This document shows positions 36,378 to 46,110 of a stretch of DNA of 47,615 nucleotides, one piece after another. The position numbers and the translations under genes are program-made. The stretch is from Gammaproteobacteria bacterium. Its GTDB lineage: Bacteria > Pseudomonadota > Gammaproteobacteria > JAADJB01. The notes beneath the pieces were generated by a model. It saw only the letters and a program-made list of their open reading frames with translations, searched no databases and was not told the origin of the DNA. Position 1 is the first letter of the stretch; the number at the start of each line of letters is the position of its first letter. The DNA lies in contig JAADJB010000034.1 in NCBI GenBank assembly GCA_013151035.1, positions 1 to 47,615 on the forward strand. The letters run 5' to 3'.

Positions 36378-37217
36378 ATGAGTGATTCCTGTAAAGACCA
36401 ATCCAGTCATGATGAACATCGCCAGTCGGTACGTGATGCCTATGCTGATGTAGCCCGTGCTGAAAACAATGATGAATGTTGTGGCATCGAATCCAGTTGT
36501 TGTGGCGTTTCTGATGATGCGGCTATCAATACACTGATCTCAACCCGCCTGGGTTACAGTGAAGAAGATCTGGATAAGGTACCCGGTGGCGCGGACATGG
36601 GGCTGGGCTGTGGTAATCCACGTGCCATTGCCTCACTCAAACCCGGCGAGGTGGTACTGGATCTTGGTGCGGGTGGTGGTTTTGATTGCTTCCTGGCAGC
36701 CCATGAGGTTGGTAGCGAAGGCAAGGTAATTGGTGTCGATATGACGCCTGACATGCTCAGCAAGGCACGCAATAATGCCATCAAAGGACAGTATGCCAAT
36801 GTGGAATTCCGTCTTGGTGAGATCGAATACCTGCCTGTTGCCGATGCCAGCATTGATGTCATCATCTCCAACTGTGTCATCAACCTGTCACCTGATAAGG
36901 CACAGGTATTCAGGGATGCCTTTCGTGCATTAAGACCCGGTGGCAGACTGGCCATCTCTGATGTCGTTGCCACCGTCGAATTACCCCAGGAGATGCGTGA
37001 AGATGCCGCACTCATTGCCGGTTGTATGGGTAATGCCTCACTGATTGAAGATCTCAAGGCCATCATGGCTACTGCCGGTTTTACCGCTATCCGTATTGAA
37101 CCGAAAGATGAATCCAAAGAATTTATTCGTGATTGGGCACCCGATCATAATGTAACGGATTATGTCGTCTCTGCGACTATTGAGGCAATCAAACCAACCG
37201 CTGGTGGATGCTGCTAG
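36378..37217 (+). CDS. arsM: Arsenite methyltransferase ArsM
   Basis: This 279-residue SAM-dependent methyltransferase turns As(III) into methylated arsenicals. Its features are a Cys-rich N-terminus (DECCGIESSCCGV), PGGADMGLGCGNPRAIASLKPGEVVLDLGAGGGFDCFLAA (SAM motif I), and the conserved Cys residues in ISNCVINLSPDK and AGCMGNA that bind As(III). The C-terminus ends GGCC, as in many ArsM proteins. There is no arsR next to it, which is unusual, and control may come from the palindromes upstream. The GAF gene follows 17 bp after the stop. Confidence 0.95.
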   Translation: MSDSCKDQSSHDEHRQSVRDAYADVARAENNDECCGIESSCCGVSDDAAINTLISTRLGYSEEDLDKVPGGADMGLGCGNPRAIASLKPGEVVLDLGAGGGFDCFLAAHEVGSEGKVIGVDMTPDMLSKARNNAIKGQYANVEFRLGEIEYLPVADASIDVIISNCVINLSPDKAQVFRDAFRALRPGGRLAISDVVATVELPQEMREDAALIAGCMGNASLIEDLKAIMATAGFTAIRIEPKDESKEFIRDWAPDHNVTDYVVSATIEAIKPTAGGCC

Positions 37218-37234
37218 ACAATCAGGGATTTTAT

Positions 37235-37822
37235 ATGAGCACAAACTCTTTAATGGAACGCCTGGATGATCTACGCAGCCGGCAAAAAAAGATTGATGAC
37301 ACCTGGAAGAACACCGGTAACAAGCCCCTGTTGGAATTCTTTATCGAACTCATCCCACGGGTACTGGATTGTGAGCGCTGTAGCATCTTTATCCTGGATC
37401 CAGAAGCCAATGATATCTGGTTACAATGCGGAACTGGATTGGAGGAGCGTGCGGTTAGCGTCCATCTTGATGACTCCATGGTCGGACGCGTTATCTCAAG
37501 CGCAAGCCCCCTGTTTGAGCATAATATGAATCAACGTGCAGGGGTGCATGAGTGGATAGATATACAAACCGGATTTGTGACACATAATGCACTCTGCGTC
37601 CCGGTAAAAGGCAGTTCAGAAAACACCGTAACAGGAGCCATTCAGGTATTAAATAAACAACCGGGGTCTGAATTCACCCATGATGACTGCGAGATCCTGG
37701 AAAAACTTGCTTCACATATGCAAATGAATATCGAAAATATCTTCTTGCGCCAGCAACTGGCAAAACTGCTGGATGATGTCGGCGTTGCCATCAAAAAGAT
37801 TGAAGGTCATCTGGATCAATAG
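37235..37822 (+). CDS. Stand-alone GAF-domain protein
   Basis: The protein is 195 residues from ATG 37235, chosen because AGGGA lies 5 bases before it; an ATG at 37208 would overlap arsM. One GAF domain spans about residues 25-180 (CERCSIFILDPEANDIWLQCGTGL; VGRVISSASPLFEHNM; LCVPVKGSSENTVTGAIQVLNK), with a C-terminal helix that could dimerise. There is no output domain, so it may sense a ligand and act on a partner. Cys residues in DCERCSIF could matter for redox or metal sensing, but this is speculative. Confidence 0.85.
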   Translation: MSTNSLMERLDDLRSRQKKIDDTWKNTGNKPLLEFFIELIPRVLDCERCSIFILDPEANDIWLQCGTGLEERAVSVHLDDSMVGRVISSASPLFEHNMNQRAGVHEWIDIQTGFVTHNALCVPVKGSSENTVTGAIQVLNKQPGSEFTHDDCEILEKLASHMQMNIENIFLRQQLAKLLDDVGVAIKKIEGHLDQ

Positions 37823-37831
37823 GCTCTCTTA

Positions 37832-38995
37832 ATGTCTGTCGAATGGTACGTCTATATCCTGCAATGCGCCGATCACAGTTTTTATACCGGCATCACCACA
37901 GATGTTAATCGACGTTTTGAGGAACACAATAACAATAACCGCCTAGCGGCAAAATACACTCGATCACGCCGCCCGGTGACACTGTTATATCAGGAAACAG
38001 TGGATAGTAAATCAGCTGCATTAAAAAGAGAATTGGCGATAAAGGCCCTTAACCGACAACAAAAAAAAGCCCTGATACAGAAAAACGATGGTCTTCAGGA
38101 TAAACTGGAGAGACTACGCCCGATCTATCATGCCGCCCTCATTGAACAGACAATAGAAACAAGTCCTGAACTGGAACAGATGCTGGAGACTATCTATCTA
38201 CCATTAGCGTCCTGGTGTCTGGCACAAAAAAAGAATGGATGCCTTATTATTGGCATCAATGGTGCCCAAGGATCAGGCAAGAGTACACTCTGTCATATTC
38301 TGGCATCGTTACTTGAACAGGGGTTTTCACAACGCACCCTGATACTGTCGATTGATGATCTCTACAAGACACATACCGAACGAAAACAACTGGCAAGAGA
38401 TATTCATCCCCTGTTACAGACCCGCGGGGTACCCGGAACCCACGACACCCGACTTGGCATACAGATCCTTGAACAATTAAAACAGGCACAGAATACATCT
38501 CTGCTAATACCTCGCTTCAACAAGGCAATAGATGATCTATACCATAGAGATCAATGGACTCAACTGCGTGGCAATATTGATATTATTCTATTCGAGGGTT
38601 GGTGTGTAGGCGCTACCGCTGAGGATGAAGCCAACCTGATACAACCGATAAACACCCTGGAGCAAGACGAAGACCCTGACCATAGCTGGCGTCAATTCAT
38701 CAATCAGCAATTAGCAGGATCCTATGCTGAATTATTCAGTTATATTGATCAACAGGTCTACTTACAGATACCCGGTTTTTTTCAAAGTATTGAGTGGCGC
38801 ATGTTGCAAGAACAGAAACTCAGGACGGCAAATGATAGCCCTTCATCACGCATCATGTCTGACCAGGAAATTCAGCGATTTATGATGCATTATGAACGCA
38901 TTAGCCGTCATTGCATGAAAACACTTCCAAAAACGGCAGATCTGGTGCTGAAGATAAATGAGCAACATGATATTACCGAGATAATCAGGCCTTGA
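37832..38995 (+). CDS. Fusion of GIY-YIG nuclease domain and D-glycerate 3-kinase-like P-loop kinase
   Basis: Of 387 residues, residues 1-85 are a UPF0213/YhbQ-type GIY-YIG domain: WYVYILQCADHSFYTGITTDVNRR, EHN, then ALKRELAIKALNRQQKKALI. Residues about 95-387 are a kinase of the YggC/Tda10/plant glycerate kinase group, with Walker A GINGAQGSGKST, LSIDDLYKT, LLQTRGVPGTHD and LIPRFNKA...DIILFEGWCVGA. The two parts are normally separate genes. The reading frame is continuous with no sign of a frameshift. The kinase part probably phosphorylates glycerate or a related hydroxy acid. Why a nuclease domain is attached is unclear. Confidence 0.88.
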   Translation: MSVEWYVYILQCADHSFYTGITTDVNRRFEEHNNNNRLAAKYTRSRRPVTLLYQETVDSKSAALKRELAIKALNRQQKKALIQKNDGLQDKLERLRPIYHAALIEQTIETSPELEQMLETIYLPLASWCLAQKKNGCLIIGINGAQGSGKSTLCHILASLLEQGFSQRTLILSIDDLYKTHTERKQLARDIHPLLQTRGVPGTHDTRLGIQILEQLKQAQNTSLLIPRFNKAIDDLYHRDQWTQLRGNIDIILFEGWCVGATAEDEANLIQPINTLEQDEDPDHSWRQFINQQLAGSYAELFSYIDQQVYLQIPGFFQSIEWRMLQEQKLRTANDSPSSRIMSDQEIQRFMMHYERISRHCMKTLPKTADLVLKINEQHDITEIIRP

Positions 38996-39010
38996 TAGCT
39001 TCAAGCAGAG

Positions 39011-39075
39011 GTTCCCACGCAGGAGCATGGGAACCAGGAAAGACTATATCCCGTTCCCATGCTCCTGCGTGGGAA
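39011..39075. repeat. REP-like palindrome, inverted pair
   Basis: GTTCCCACGCAGG...GGGAACC (39011-39035) and its inverted copy (39053-39075) are separated by 17 bp, giving the same arrangement as 28667-28733. It lies between the fusion gene and the MoxR operon. Confidence 0.85.
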
Positions 39076-39169
39076 TGCATACAAATCAGTAATCACTACC
39101 ACTCGGCATGAACTTTTATTAAAATAACAAGTCTCTACTCCAACTTAATAGCAACAGGCAACAGGTATT

Positions 39170-40147
39170 ATGATTGACACCCCGGCACGACAGGCCATCC
39201 TGACACTCAAGCAACAGGTCGCTCAACAGATCCTGGGGCAGGAATACCTTATTGATCGTTTAATGATTGCACTACTGGCGGATGGTCATCTATTAGTAGA
39301 AGGCGCTCCCGGTCTGGCTAAAACACGATCAATCAAGGCACTGAGCGAGGGTATCGAGGGTGATTTTCACCGCATACAATTCACCCCCGACCTGTTACCT
39401 GCTGATCTTACCGGTACGGATATATTTCGTCCCCAGGACAGTTCATTTCAGTTTCAGAAAGGTCCTCTGTTTCATAACCTGATCCTTGCTGATGAGATTA
39501 ACCGAGCACCTGCCAAGGTACAATCCGCCCTGCTTGAGGCCATGGGTGAACGCCAGATTACCGTGGGTAGCAAGACCTATCACTTACCCGATCTATTCCT
39601 GGTCATGGCGACACAGAACCCGATTGAACAGGAGGGCACCTACCCCTTACCCGAGGCACAACTGGATCGCTTCCTGCTACACGTCAAGATTGATTATCCC
39701 CAGGCAGAGACCGAACAGGCTATCCTGCATCTGGCACGTAATGAGGCATTGGGTATCAGTAGCGCAAATAACGAAGCCCTTACCCAGCTGAACCAGAAAA
39801 CCCTGTTTGATGCCCGCAAGGAGGTATTAAACATACACATGGAAGATAATCTCGAACGCTATCTCATCGAGATCGTACTCACCACTCGTAACCCGGCACC
39901 CTATCACGACGAGCTGGCGCGCTGGATACAATGGGGAGCTAGTCCTAGAGCTACCATTGCACTGGATCGTTGCGCCAGAGCCCATGCCTGGCTGGCAGGA
40001 CGCGACTTTGTTACACCGGAAGATATACAAGCCCTTGCCTACGATGTCCTACGTCACCGCATACTGCTAAGCTACGAGGCCGAGGCGGATGGTATTGATA
40101 CCGATCAATGCATTGCCCACCTGATCCAGCACATCCCGGTACCCTGA
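39170..40147 (+). CDS. MoxR-family AAA+ ATPase
   Basis: This 325-residue protein has Walker A GAPGLAKTRS (about 45-54), Walker B LILADEINRAPAK (about 104-116), sensor 1 ATQNPIEQEGTYPLPEAQLDRF and an AAA lid with GASPRATIALDRCARA. MoxR ATPases act as chaperones that mature or activate VWA-domain partners, which are encoded just downstream here. TGATG joins its stop to the DUF58 start. It is the first gene of a six-gene Bat-type operon with a promoter presumably in 39076-39169. Confidence 0.94.
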   Translation: MIDTPARQAILTLKQQVAQQILGQEYLIDRLMIALLADGHLLVEGAPGLAKTRSIKALSEGIEGDFHRIQFTPDLLPADLTGTDIFRPQDSSFQFQKGPLFHNLILADEINRAPAKVQSALLEAMGERQITVGSKTYHLPDLFLVMATQNPIEQEGTYPLPEAQLDRFLLHVKIDYPQAETEQAILHLARNEALGISSANNEALTQLNQKTLFDARKEVLNIHMEDNLERYLIEIVLTTRNPAPYHDELARWIQWGASPRATIALDRCARAHAWLAGRDFVTPEDIQALAYDVLRHRILLSYEAEADGIDTDQCIAHLIQHIPVP

Positions 40148-41112
40148 TGTTTCAACGCTGGTTTAAATCTTCAGGTTCAGCGCCACAAACAACAACTGAC
40201 AATGGTGAAGGGCTGACCCATATTTCTACCGATCAATTGATTGGCATGCACCATGATGCCGAACGCATACAACTCGGAGTATCAAAAATACGTTCCTTAC
40301 AGAGCGGTAGTTATCGCTCCCACCTGCGTGGGCGCGGCATGGAATTTGATGAGGTACGCCCCTATCAACCAGGCGATGATATCCGCAGCATCGAGTGGCG
40401 CGTCACTGCCCGTACCGGTAAACCACACACCAAACTCTTTTGTGAAGAACGTGAACGATCCGTACTACTCTGTGTTGATCTACGCGACAATATGATGTTT
40501 GCCACCCAGGGTGCCTTTAAATCAGTGCGCGCCTGTGTCTCGGCGGCTTTATTAGGATGGAGCGCAGAACATAGTGGTGATCGTGTTGGTGGTCTGTTAT
40601 TCAGCAATCATCAACATCAGGAATTTCGTCCTGGCAATGGTAAACCGGCACTTATCCATCTACTCAAACAATTAGCCGAACACCCCGCCTGGCAAGATGG
40701 AACAACCTCGTCAGAACAATCTGCCAACGCCCTAACCGAGGCACTGACACGGATACGACGGGTTGCCTCATCCGGCAGCCTGATCTTTATAATTAGTGAC
40801 TTTTCACATCTACAAGAAAAGAATCACGCCCAGATTGCCCAGTTATCCAGACACAATGAATTAATACTGATCTTTATCTACGACCCGATTGAACAACAGC
40901 TCCCTCCTGCAGGACAATATCGAATCCAGCAAGCGGGGCAAGAGCTTATGCTTGATACAAGCTCCGATACTCAACGTAAGGCTCACCAGCAACACTTTGA
41001 ACAACGGCTACAAACTCTCAAACGCTTTGCCAAACGTCCTGGTGTTCATCTACTGCCGATGACTACCAGTGATAATCCAGCAACGATACTAAGTCGGTAT
41101 TTCCGGGGTTGA
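40147..41112 (+). CDS. DUF58-domain protein of the MoxR/Bat operon
   Basis: The protein is 321 residues from ATG 40147, overlapping the moxR stop (TGATG). It contains the DUF58 signature GRGMEFDEVRPYQPGDDIRSIEWRVTARTGKPHTKLFCEERE (about 66-107), followed by a VWA-like beta strand LLCVDLRDNM. DUF58 proteins are constant partners of MoxR and VWA proteins; their biochemical role is unproven. It is cytoplasmic, with no membrane segment seen. The downstream gene overlaps by one base. Confidence 0.92.
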   Translation: MFQRWFKSSGSAPQTTTDNGEGLTHISTDQLIGMHHDAERIQLGVSKIRSLQSGSYRSHLRGRGMEFDEVRPYQPGDDIRSIEWRVTARTGKPHTKLFCEERERSVLLCVDLRDNMMFATQGAFKSVRACVSAALLGWSAEHSGDRVGGLLFSNHQHQEFRPGNGKPALIHLLKQLAEHPAWQDGTTSSEQSANALTEALTRIRRVASSGSLIFIISDFSHLQEKNHAQIAQLSRHNELILIFIYDPIEQQLPPAGQYRIQQAGQELMLDTSSDTQRKAHQQHFEQRLQTLKRFAKRPGVHLLPMTTSDNPATILSRYFRG

Positions 41113-41582
41113 TGATGCCAGCCGATCCGTTACGTGATATTCATCTACCTGATGCCATCGGCTGGTGGCCACCCGCTATTGGTTGGTGGCTACTGCTGGC
41201 AGGCCTGTTGATTTTAATTATTGTTCTACGTCTTATTTACTCCCGGCGAATAAAAAACCGCTGGCGTCAAAGCGCATTACAGGAATGGCGTGAGATACAG
41301 GTATTACAGGATGATCCACAACGACAGACTGAGATAATTAGCAGAATATCCATACTGCTACGCCGTGTTGCCATCACGCGTTTTCCACAACAGGAGGTAG
41401 CTGGATTAACCGGAGAGGCATGGTTGCAATTCCTTGATCAGACTATGGACCAAGAAAAACCCTTTCAACAGGGCGAGGGGCGACTGTTAATCACGGCCCC
41501 CTACCAGCAGACCACTGTAACAGACACTCATGTCCTGCTAGCGCTATGCCAACGCTGGTTACAACAGGTACAGGGAGAGTAA
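41112..41582 (+). CDS. DUF4381-domain membrane protein of the Bat operon
   Basis: The 156-residue protein starts at ATG 41112 (TGATG overlap with the DUF58 gene; ATG 41115 is also possible). A short periplasmic lead (DIHLPDAIGWWPPAIGWWLL) is followed by one membrane segment (about 27-47), then a cytoplasmic helical part with RISILLRRVAITRFPQQEVAGLTGEAWLQFLD, typical of DUF4381. The VWA gene starts 3 bp after its stop. The role is structural within the MoxR/VWA complex, by association. Confidence 0.9.
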   Translation: MMPADPLRDIHLPDAIGWWPPAIGWWLLLAGLLILIIVLRLIYSRRIKNRWRQSALQEWREIQVLQDDPQRQTEIISRISILLRRVAITRFPQQEVAGLTGEAWLQFLDQTMDQEKPFQQGEGRLLITAPYQQTTVTDTHVLLALCQRWLQQVQGE

Positions 41583-41584
41583 TA

Positions 41585-42580
41585 ATGATCGAGTTCCAAT
41601 GGCCCTGGTTACTGTTATTACTGCCAATCCCAGTGATTCTTTATCGCTGGCTACCCGCTGCTGCAAATAATAATGAAGCCGCCTTGCGAGTCCCTGACGC
41701 AGATTTGTTTCACAGTAATACTGGCCCTGAAAATACAGCACATATTTCTTCTCGTAGCCGGCTGTTACTGATCTGGATCGCATGGGCATTACTACTACTG
41801 GCAGCAGCACGTCCGGTATGGGTCGGAGACCCTATTGAGCTCCCTGTCAGTGGTCGCGACCTAATGTTAGCAGTCGACCTCTCCGGCAGCATGGAGGTTG
41901 AAGACTTTATTTATCAGGGGCAGGCCATTAATCGGCTACAGGCCACTCAAATGGTCGCTGGTGAATTTATTAAGCGTCGTATTGGTGATCGTCTGGGCCT
42001 GATTCTGTTTGGTCGTAATGCCTATCTGCAGACACCACTTACCTTTGATCGCACCACGGTACGTGCCTTACTGGATGAGGCTGTTATTGGTCTAGCAGGT
42101 CAGGAGACCGCTATTGGTGATGCCATCGGTCTGGCGGTTAAACATCTACGCGCTGAAGATATCAATAATCAAGTTCTTGTCCTGCTCACTGATGGTGCCA
42201 ATACTGCTGGTGAGGTGACCCCGCTCAAGGCCGCTGAACTGGCCGCTGAATCAGGTCTGAAGATCTATACCATTGGCATTGGTGCCGATGAAATGATAGT
42301 GCGCTCATTTTTTGGTAGGCAGCGTATTAACCCATCACGTGACCTGGACGAAACCACCCTGCGCAAGATTGCCGAGTCTACCGGAGGACGTTATTTTCGT
42401 GCCCGTGATACCGATGATCTCAATCAGATTTATGATCTACTCGATGAGATTGAACCTGTTAGCAAAGAACAAAAGACCTACCGTCCTCAACAGAGCATCT
42501 TCTACTGGCCGTTGGCTGCTGCACTGTTAATCAGCAGTATTTTGTTACTCATTCGATATTCCAGAGGATATCGTCAATGA
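41585..42580 (+). CDS. VWA-domain membrane protein (BatA-like)
   Basis: The protein is 331 residues from ATG 41585 (MIEFQWPWLLLLLPIPVILYRWLP). It has an N-terminal membrane anchor, a second segment before the VWA domain (about 60-78), a VWA domain with an intact MIDAS (VDLSGSMEVEDF; LILFGRNAYLQTPLT; LLTDGANTAGEV), and a final membrane segment (about 302-322). The metal-ion site suggests a divalent-cation-dependent protein contact, probably regulated by MoxR. It overlaps the next gene by 4 bp. Confidence 0.93.
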   Translation: MIEFQWPWLLLLLPIPVILYRWLPAAANNNEAALRVPDADLFHSNTGPENTAHISSRSRLLLIWIAWALLLLAAARPVWVGDPIELPVSGRDLMLAVDLSGSMEVEDFIYQGQAINRLQATQMVAGEFIKRRIGDRLGLILFGRNAYLQTPLTFDRTTVRALLDEAVIGLAGQETAIGDAIGLAVKHLRAEDINNQVLVLLTDGANTAGEVTPLKAAELAAESGLKIYTIGIGADEMIVRSFFGRQRINPSRDLDETTLRKIAESTGGRYFRARDTDDLNQIYDLLDEIEPVSKEQKTYRPQQSIFYWPLAAALLISSILLLIRYSRGYRQ

Positions 42581-44376
42581 ATGAGTTCCTGCAACAATTT
42601 CACTTCCTGCGCCCTTACTGGTTCTGGGCACTGTTACCATTGGCAGGGCTGTTCTGGCTATTGCTTAAACAACAGTTACAGAGCCGTTCATGGCAACAGG
42701 TGATTGACCCTGCGCTGATGCCTTATCTGTTAACCGACAGTAAAAAGGAAAAAAGTTTATGGTCACCTATAGCCTTTCTTATCAGTGGACTTTTGCTTGT
42801 TACGGCACTGGCAGGCCCGGTCTGGACACAACTGGAACAACCGGTATTCCGTGAACAATCAGCGTTGGTCGTCATCCTTGATCTATCCTGGTCGATGCAT
42901 GCTAGCGACATTAAACCCAGCCGCCTTGAGCGGGCACGTCTTAAACTCAGAGATATTCTTGATCGCCGCAAGGAGGGGAATACTGCTCTGATCGTCTATG
43001 CAGGCACCTCATTTGTTGTAACCCCACTCACCGAGGATACCCACACCATTACCAGCCAACTGAGCGGGCTTGATAGTGAACTCATGCCTAGCCAGGGGTC
43101 AAGGGCGGATCGTGCCCTGGCGCAGGCGATAAAGCTGTTACAACAGGCCGCCGTCCATCAAGGCAGCATTCTATTAATTACCGATGGCATTGATGCTGTC
43201 GATAACCCGGAACTGGATCAGCAACTGAAGTTACTCCGCAAGCAGGGGCATCAATTATTAATCCTGGGTGTCGGTAGTCAACAAGGTGCACCGATACCAC
43301 AAACTGGAGGCGGCTTTCTCAAGGATGCCCAGGGTAGCATTGTGATTCCAGTAATGAATCCAGGGCAACTCACCCGAATTAGCCAACAAGGCAATGGCAT
43401 CTTCAGCGAGATTACTGCCAATGATAGCGATATCAACCGTCTGCTTGTCGCTATAGATAACCATCAACAACCCCAGCAGGAACAACAGGCTGAATCCATC
43501 AAGAGTGATCAATGGCAGGAACAGGGCCCCTGGTTACTACTCCCTGTTATTCTGTTGTCTCTACTGATATTCCGCCGGGGTTATCTGGTCATATTGATTG
43601 TCGCAGGTATCGCACAACCACAACCAGCACAGGCCATCGACTGGGATCAACTATGGTTACGCGAGGATCAACAGGCACAAAGATTACTCGATGCAGGTCA
43701 GCCAGAACAGGCTGCACAACAATTTCAGAACCCGCAATGGCGTGCCAGTGCATACTATAAGGCGAAAGATTATGAAGCCAGCCTTGAGGCACTGAAGGGG
43801 TTGGATAGTGCCGAGGACCTATACAACCGAGGTAACGCACTGGCGCAACTGGAGCGCCTACCCGAGGCAATACAGGCCTACGATGAGGCCCTCAAAAAAC
43901 AACCGGAGATGCCCGATGCCCTCTATAATCGTGAGTTATTAAAGAAACAGATGCAACAACAGGAAGAACAGAAAAAACAGGGCAAGAAGGATAAGCAGGA
44001 CGCTGGCGAAGGTTCTGATGAACAATCCGGCGAACAACAGGATTCAGATCAGGAGCGTCAACCTGACGGTGACAAGCCGGTACAAAAGGATCAGAATAAG
44101 CGCTCAGAATCATCCGATAATCAAAAGGATAACGAATCAGAACCCGATCAAACACAACAAGAATCAGATCAATCCAGCGAGGAAGATAGCGAGCAGAAAG
44201 AAAGGAGACAGGAAAACAAGCTGACCGAGACCAGCAGTGAGCACGATGAATCAAAACAGGCGACTGAACAATGGTTACGCCGCATCCCGGATGACCCAGC
44301 TGGTCTATGGCGTAGAAAATTCCTTTATCAATACCAGCAACAAAAACAACAGGGCGATGAAAAACGATCATGGTAA
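42577..44376 (+). CDS. VWA- and TPR-domain membrane protein (BatB/BatC fusion type)
   Basis: This 599-residue protein has N-terminal membrane segments (FLRPYWFWALLPLAGLFWLLL; WSPIAFLISGLLLVTALAG), then a VWA domain with DLSWSMHASDI (MIDAS kept) and LLITDGIDAV. A membrane segment around 315-350 is followed by TPR units (YKAKDYEASLEALKG; LYNRGNALAQLERLPEAIQAYDEAL). The last 130 residues are a highly charged Gln/Lys/Glu/Asp-rich, probably disordered tail. BatB and BatC are separate in some bacteria and fused in many gammaproteobacteria. It overlaps batD by 7 bp. Confidence 0.93.
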   Translation: MNEFLQQFHFLRPYWFWALLPLAGLFWLLLKQQLQSRSWQQVIDPALMPYLLTDSKKEKSLWSPIAFLISGLLLVTALAGPVWTQLEQPVFREQSALVVILDLSWSMHASDIKPSRLERARLKLRDILDRRKEGNTALIVYAGTSFVVTPLTEDTHTITSQLSGLDSELMPSQGSRADRALAQAIKLLQQAAVHQGSILLITDGIDAVDNPELDQQLKLLRKQGHQLLILGVGSQQGAPIPQTGGGFLKDAQGSIVIPVMNPGQLTRISQQGNGIFSEITANDSDINRLLVAIDNHQQPQQEQQAESIKSDQWQEQGPWLLLPVILLSLLIFRRGYLVILIVAGIAQPQPAQAIDWDQLWLREDQQAQRLLDAGQPEQAAQQFQNPQWRASAYYKAKDYEASLEALKGLDSAEDLYNRGNALAQLERLPEAIQAYDEALKKQPEMPDALYNRELLKKQMQQQEEQKKQGKKDKQDAGEGSDEQSGEQQDSDQERQPDGDKPVQKDQNKRSESSDNQKDNESEPDQTQQESDQSSEEDSEQKERRQENKLTETSSEHDESKQATEQWLRRIPDDPAGLWRRKFLYQYQQQKQQGDEKRSW

Positions 44377-46103
44377 ATAAATCTTATATACGATTACTGC
44401 TAATGACCCTGTTCCTCTTTACATTTTCTGCACAGGCCACACTCACCAGCACTATCGACCGCACTACCTTATCGATCAATGAATCCTTCACTCTCACATT
44501 GAGTAGCGATCAAAGTCTTGATGGGCAACCCGATTTTTCTGTGCTGGAAAAAGATTTTGACATCCTCAACCGCCAACAGAGTAATAGTATTCAGATGATC
44601 AATGGACGAACCACACGCTCCATACAATGGCAGCTGACCTTGATAGCAAAGCACAGCGGTCAACTGTTCATCCCTGTCATCCATGCCGGTATAGAACATA
44701 GCCAGGCCATAGCGGTTCTCATTACTAAAACCCGATCCATCAATAACAGCGTGAATACAACAGCCGATATATTCATGCAGGTTGCGGTTGATAATAATAG
44801 CGTCTATGTGCAACAGCAGATTATTTATATCATCAAAATATTCCAGAATCGTAGTGCCGGCATCACTATTGCAAATGGCAGTACCCTGTCAGAACCCGTA
44901 CTCAGTCATACCGATGCCGTCATTCAACGCCTGGGAGATGACCGGCAATATCAAGTGACACAGCGGGGACGACACTACAATGTCATCGAACGACGTTATA
45001 GTATCTACCCGCAACAAAGCGGTACTATTGATATTCAACCATTACTTTTTGATGCACGACTAGTGACACAAAGTCGTAATCGTCGTTTCTCTCCTTTTGC
45101 CAACCTCCAGCAAAAAACAAAGATTAAGCGTATCCGTTCCAGGGGCATCAATGTTGAGGTAAAACCTGTACCCACCCGATTCAAGGGCAAGCACTGGCTA
45201 CCCGCCAGTGACCTTAGTCTGCAAGAGGCCTGGTCAGGGGATATCATACAACTCAAAACAGGTGAGCCCATCACCCAGACTCTGACCATCGAGGTCGCTG
45301 GCCTAAGCTCTGCCCAGATACCTGTCATTGAATACAAGGTATCCGCCGATCTCAAACAATACCCCGATCAGGCAGTATTGAATGATGAACCCGGCTACGA
45401 TGGAATACACGCATCACGACAACAAAAACTAGCTCTAATTGCCAATAAAACCGGCACTATCCAGCTACCAGCCATTGAAATCATCTGGTGGAATACCAGC
45501 ACTGATCGACAGGAAACAGCACGTATCCCGACAAGAGCATTACAGATAACTGCAAGTGACACAAACATGGGTCAAGTCACACCCATAATGACAGAACCTG
45601 AACAAGTGCTGGCACAAAAAAAACCAGACACCCCGTCACAGCCCGCCCTCAAAAACCCGCTCAAGGCAGCCTGGTGGCCCTGGCTTACTCTGTTATTCGC
45701 CCTGCTCTGGCTAGGCACCCTGATCCTGTGGCGACGAGGACATCAACAATCTAATAATCCTGTACCAACATCAAAACCTGAACAACAGGGCTCATCAATA
45801 AAACAACTCAAACAGGCCTGCCAGACAGACGATAACAAGCAGGCAAGTGCAGCCCTGATTGACTGGGGCAGACAACAGTGGTCGGATCAAAATATCAACA
45901 ACCTGGGACAACTTGCCTCTTGTTGTAATAACGCATTGGCAGAACAGATTTATACACTGGAAAAATCCCTGTATAATCGAGAAGACCTTCACTGGCAAGG
46001 TCAGGTGCTATGGCAGGCCTTTAAACAACAGACTCCCGTCAAGCACAGAGGACAACCGCAACAGCCGGTCTTGAACAGCCTTTTTCGGCATCAGGAGTTA
46101 TAA
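44370..46103 (+). CDS. batD: BatD-like (oxygen tolerance) protein
   Basis: This 577-residue protein has a signal peptide (about 1-23, FTFSAQA), a periplasmic beta-rich BatD region of about 400 residues (STIDRTTLSINESFTLTLSSD; FDILNRQQSNSIQMINGR; RRYSIYPQQSGTIDIQPL), one membrane segment near 430-450 (WWPWLTLLFALLWLGTLILW) and a cytoplasmic helical tail. It is the last gene of the MoxR/Bat operon. The name 'aerotolerance' comes from Bacteroides; in this group the operon more likely serves envelope stress or complex assembly. REP elements follow at once. Confidence 0.92.
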   Translation: MVNKSYIRLLLMTLFLFTFSAQATLTSTIDRTTLSINESFTLTLSSDQSLDGQPDFSVLEKDFDILNRQQSNSIQMINGRTTRSIQWQLTLIAKHSGQLFIPVIHAGIEHSQAIAVLITKTRSINNSVNTTADIFMQVAVDNNSVYVQQQIIYIIKIFQNRSAGITIANGSTLSEPVLSHTDAVIQRLGDDRQYQVTQRGRHYNVIERRYSIYPQQSGTIDIQPLLFDARLVTQSRNRRFSPFANLQQKTKIKRIRSRGINVEVKPVPTRFKGKHWLPASDLSLQEAWSGDIIQLKTGEPITQTLTIEVAGLSSAQIPVIEYKVSADLKQYPDQAVLNDEPGYDGIHASRQQKLALIANKTGTIQLPAIEIIWWNTSTDRQETARIPTRALQITASDTNMGQVTPIMTEPEQVLAQKKPDTPSQPALKNPLKAAWWPWLTLLFALLWLGTLILWRRGHQQSNNPVPTSKPEQQGSSIKQLKQACQTDDNKQASAALIDWGRQQWSDQNINNLGQLASCCNNALAEQIYTLEKSLYNREDLHWQGQVLWQAFKQQTPVKHRGQPQQPVLNSLFRHQEL

Positions 46104-46110
46104 TGTATGC

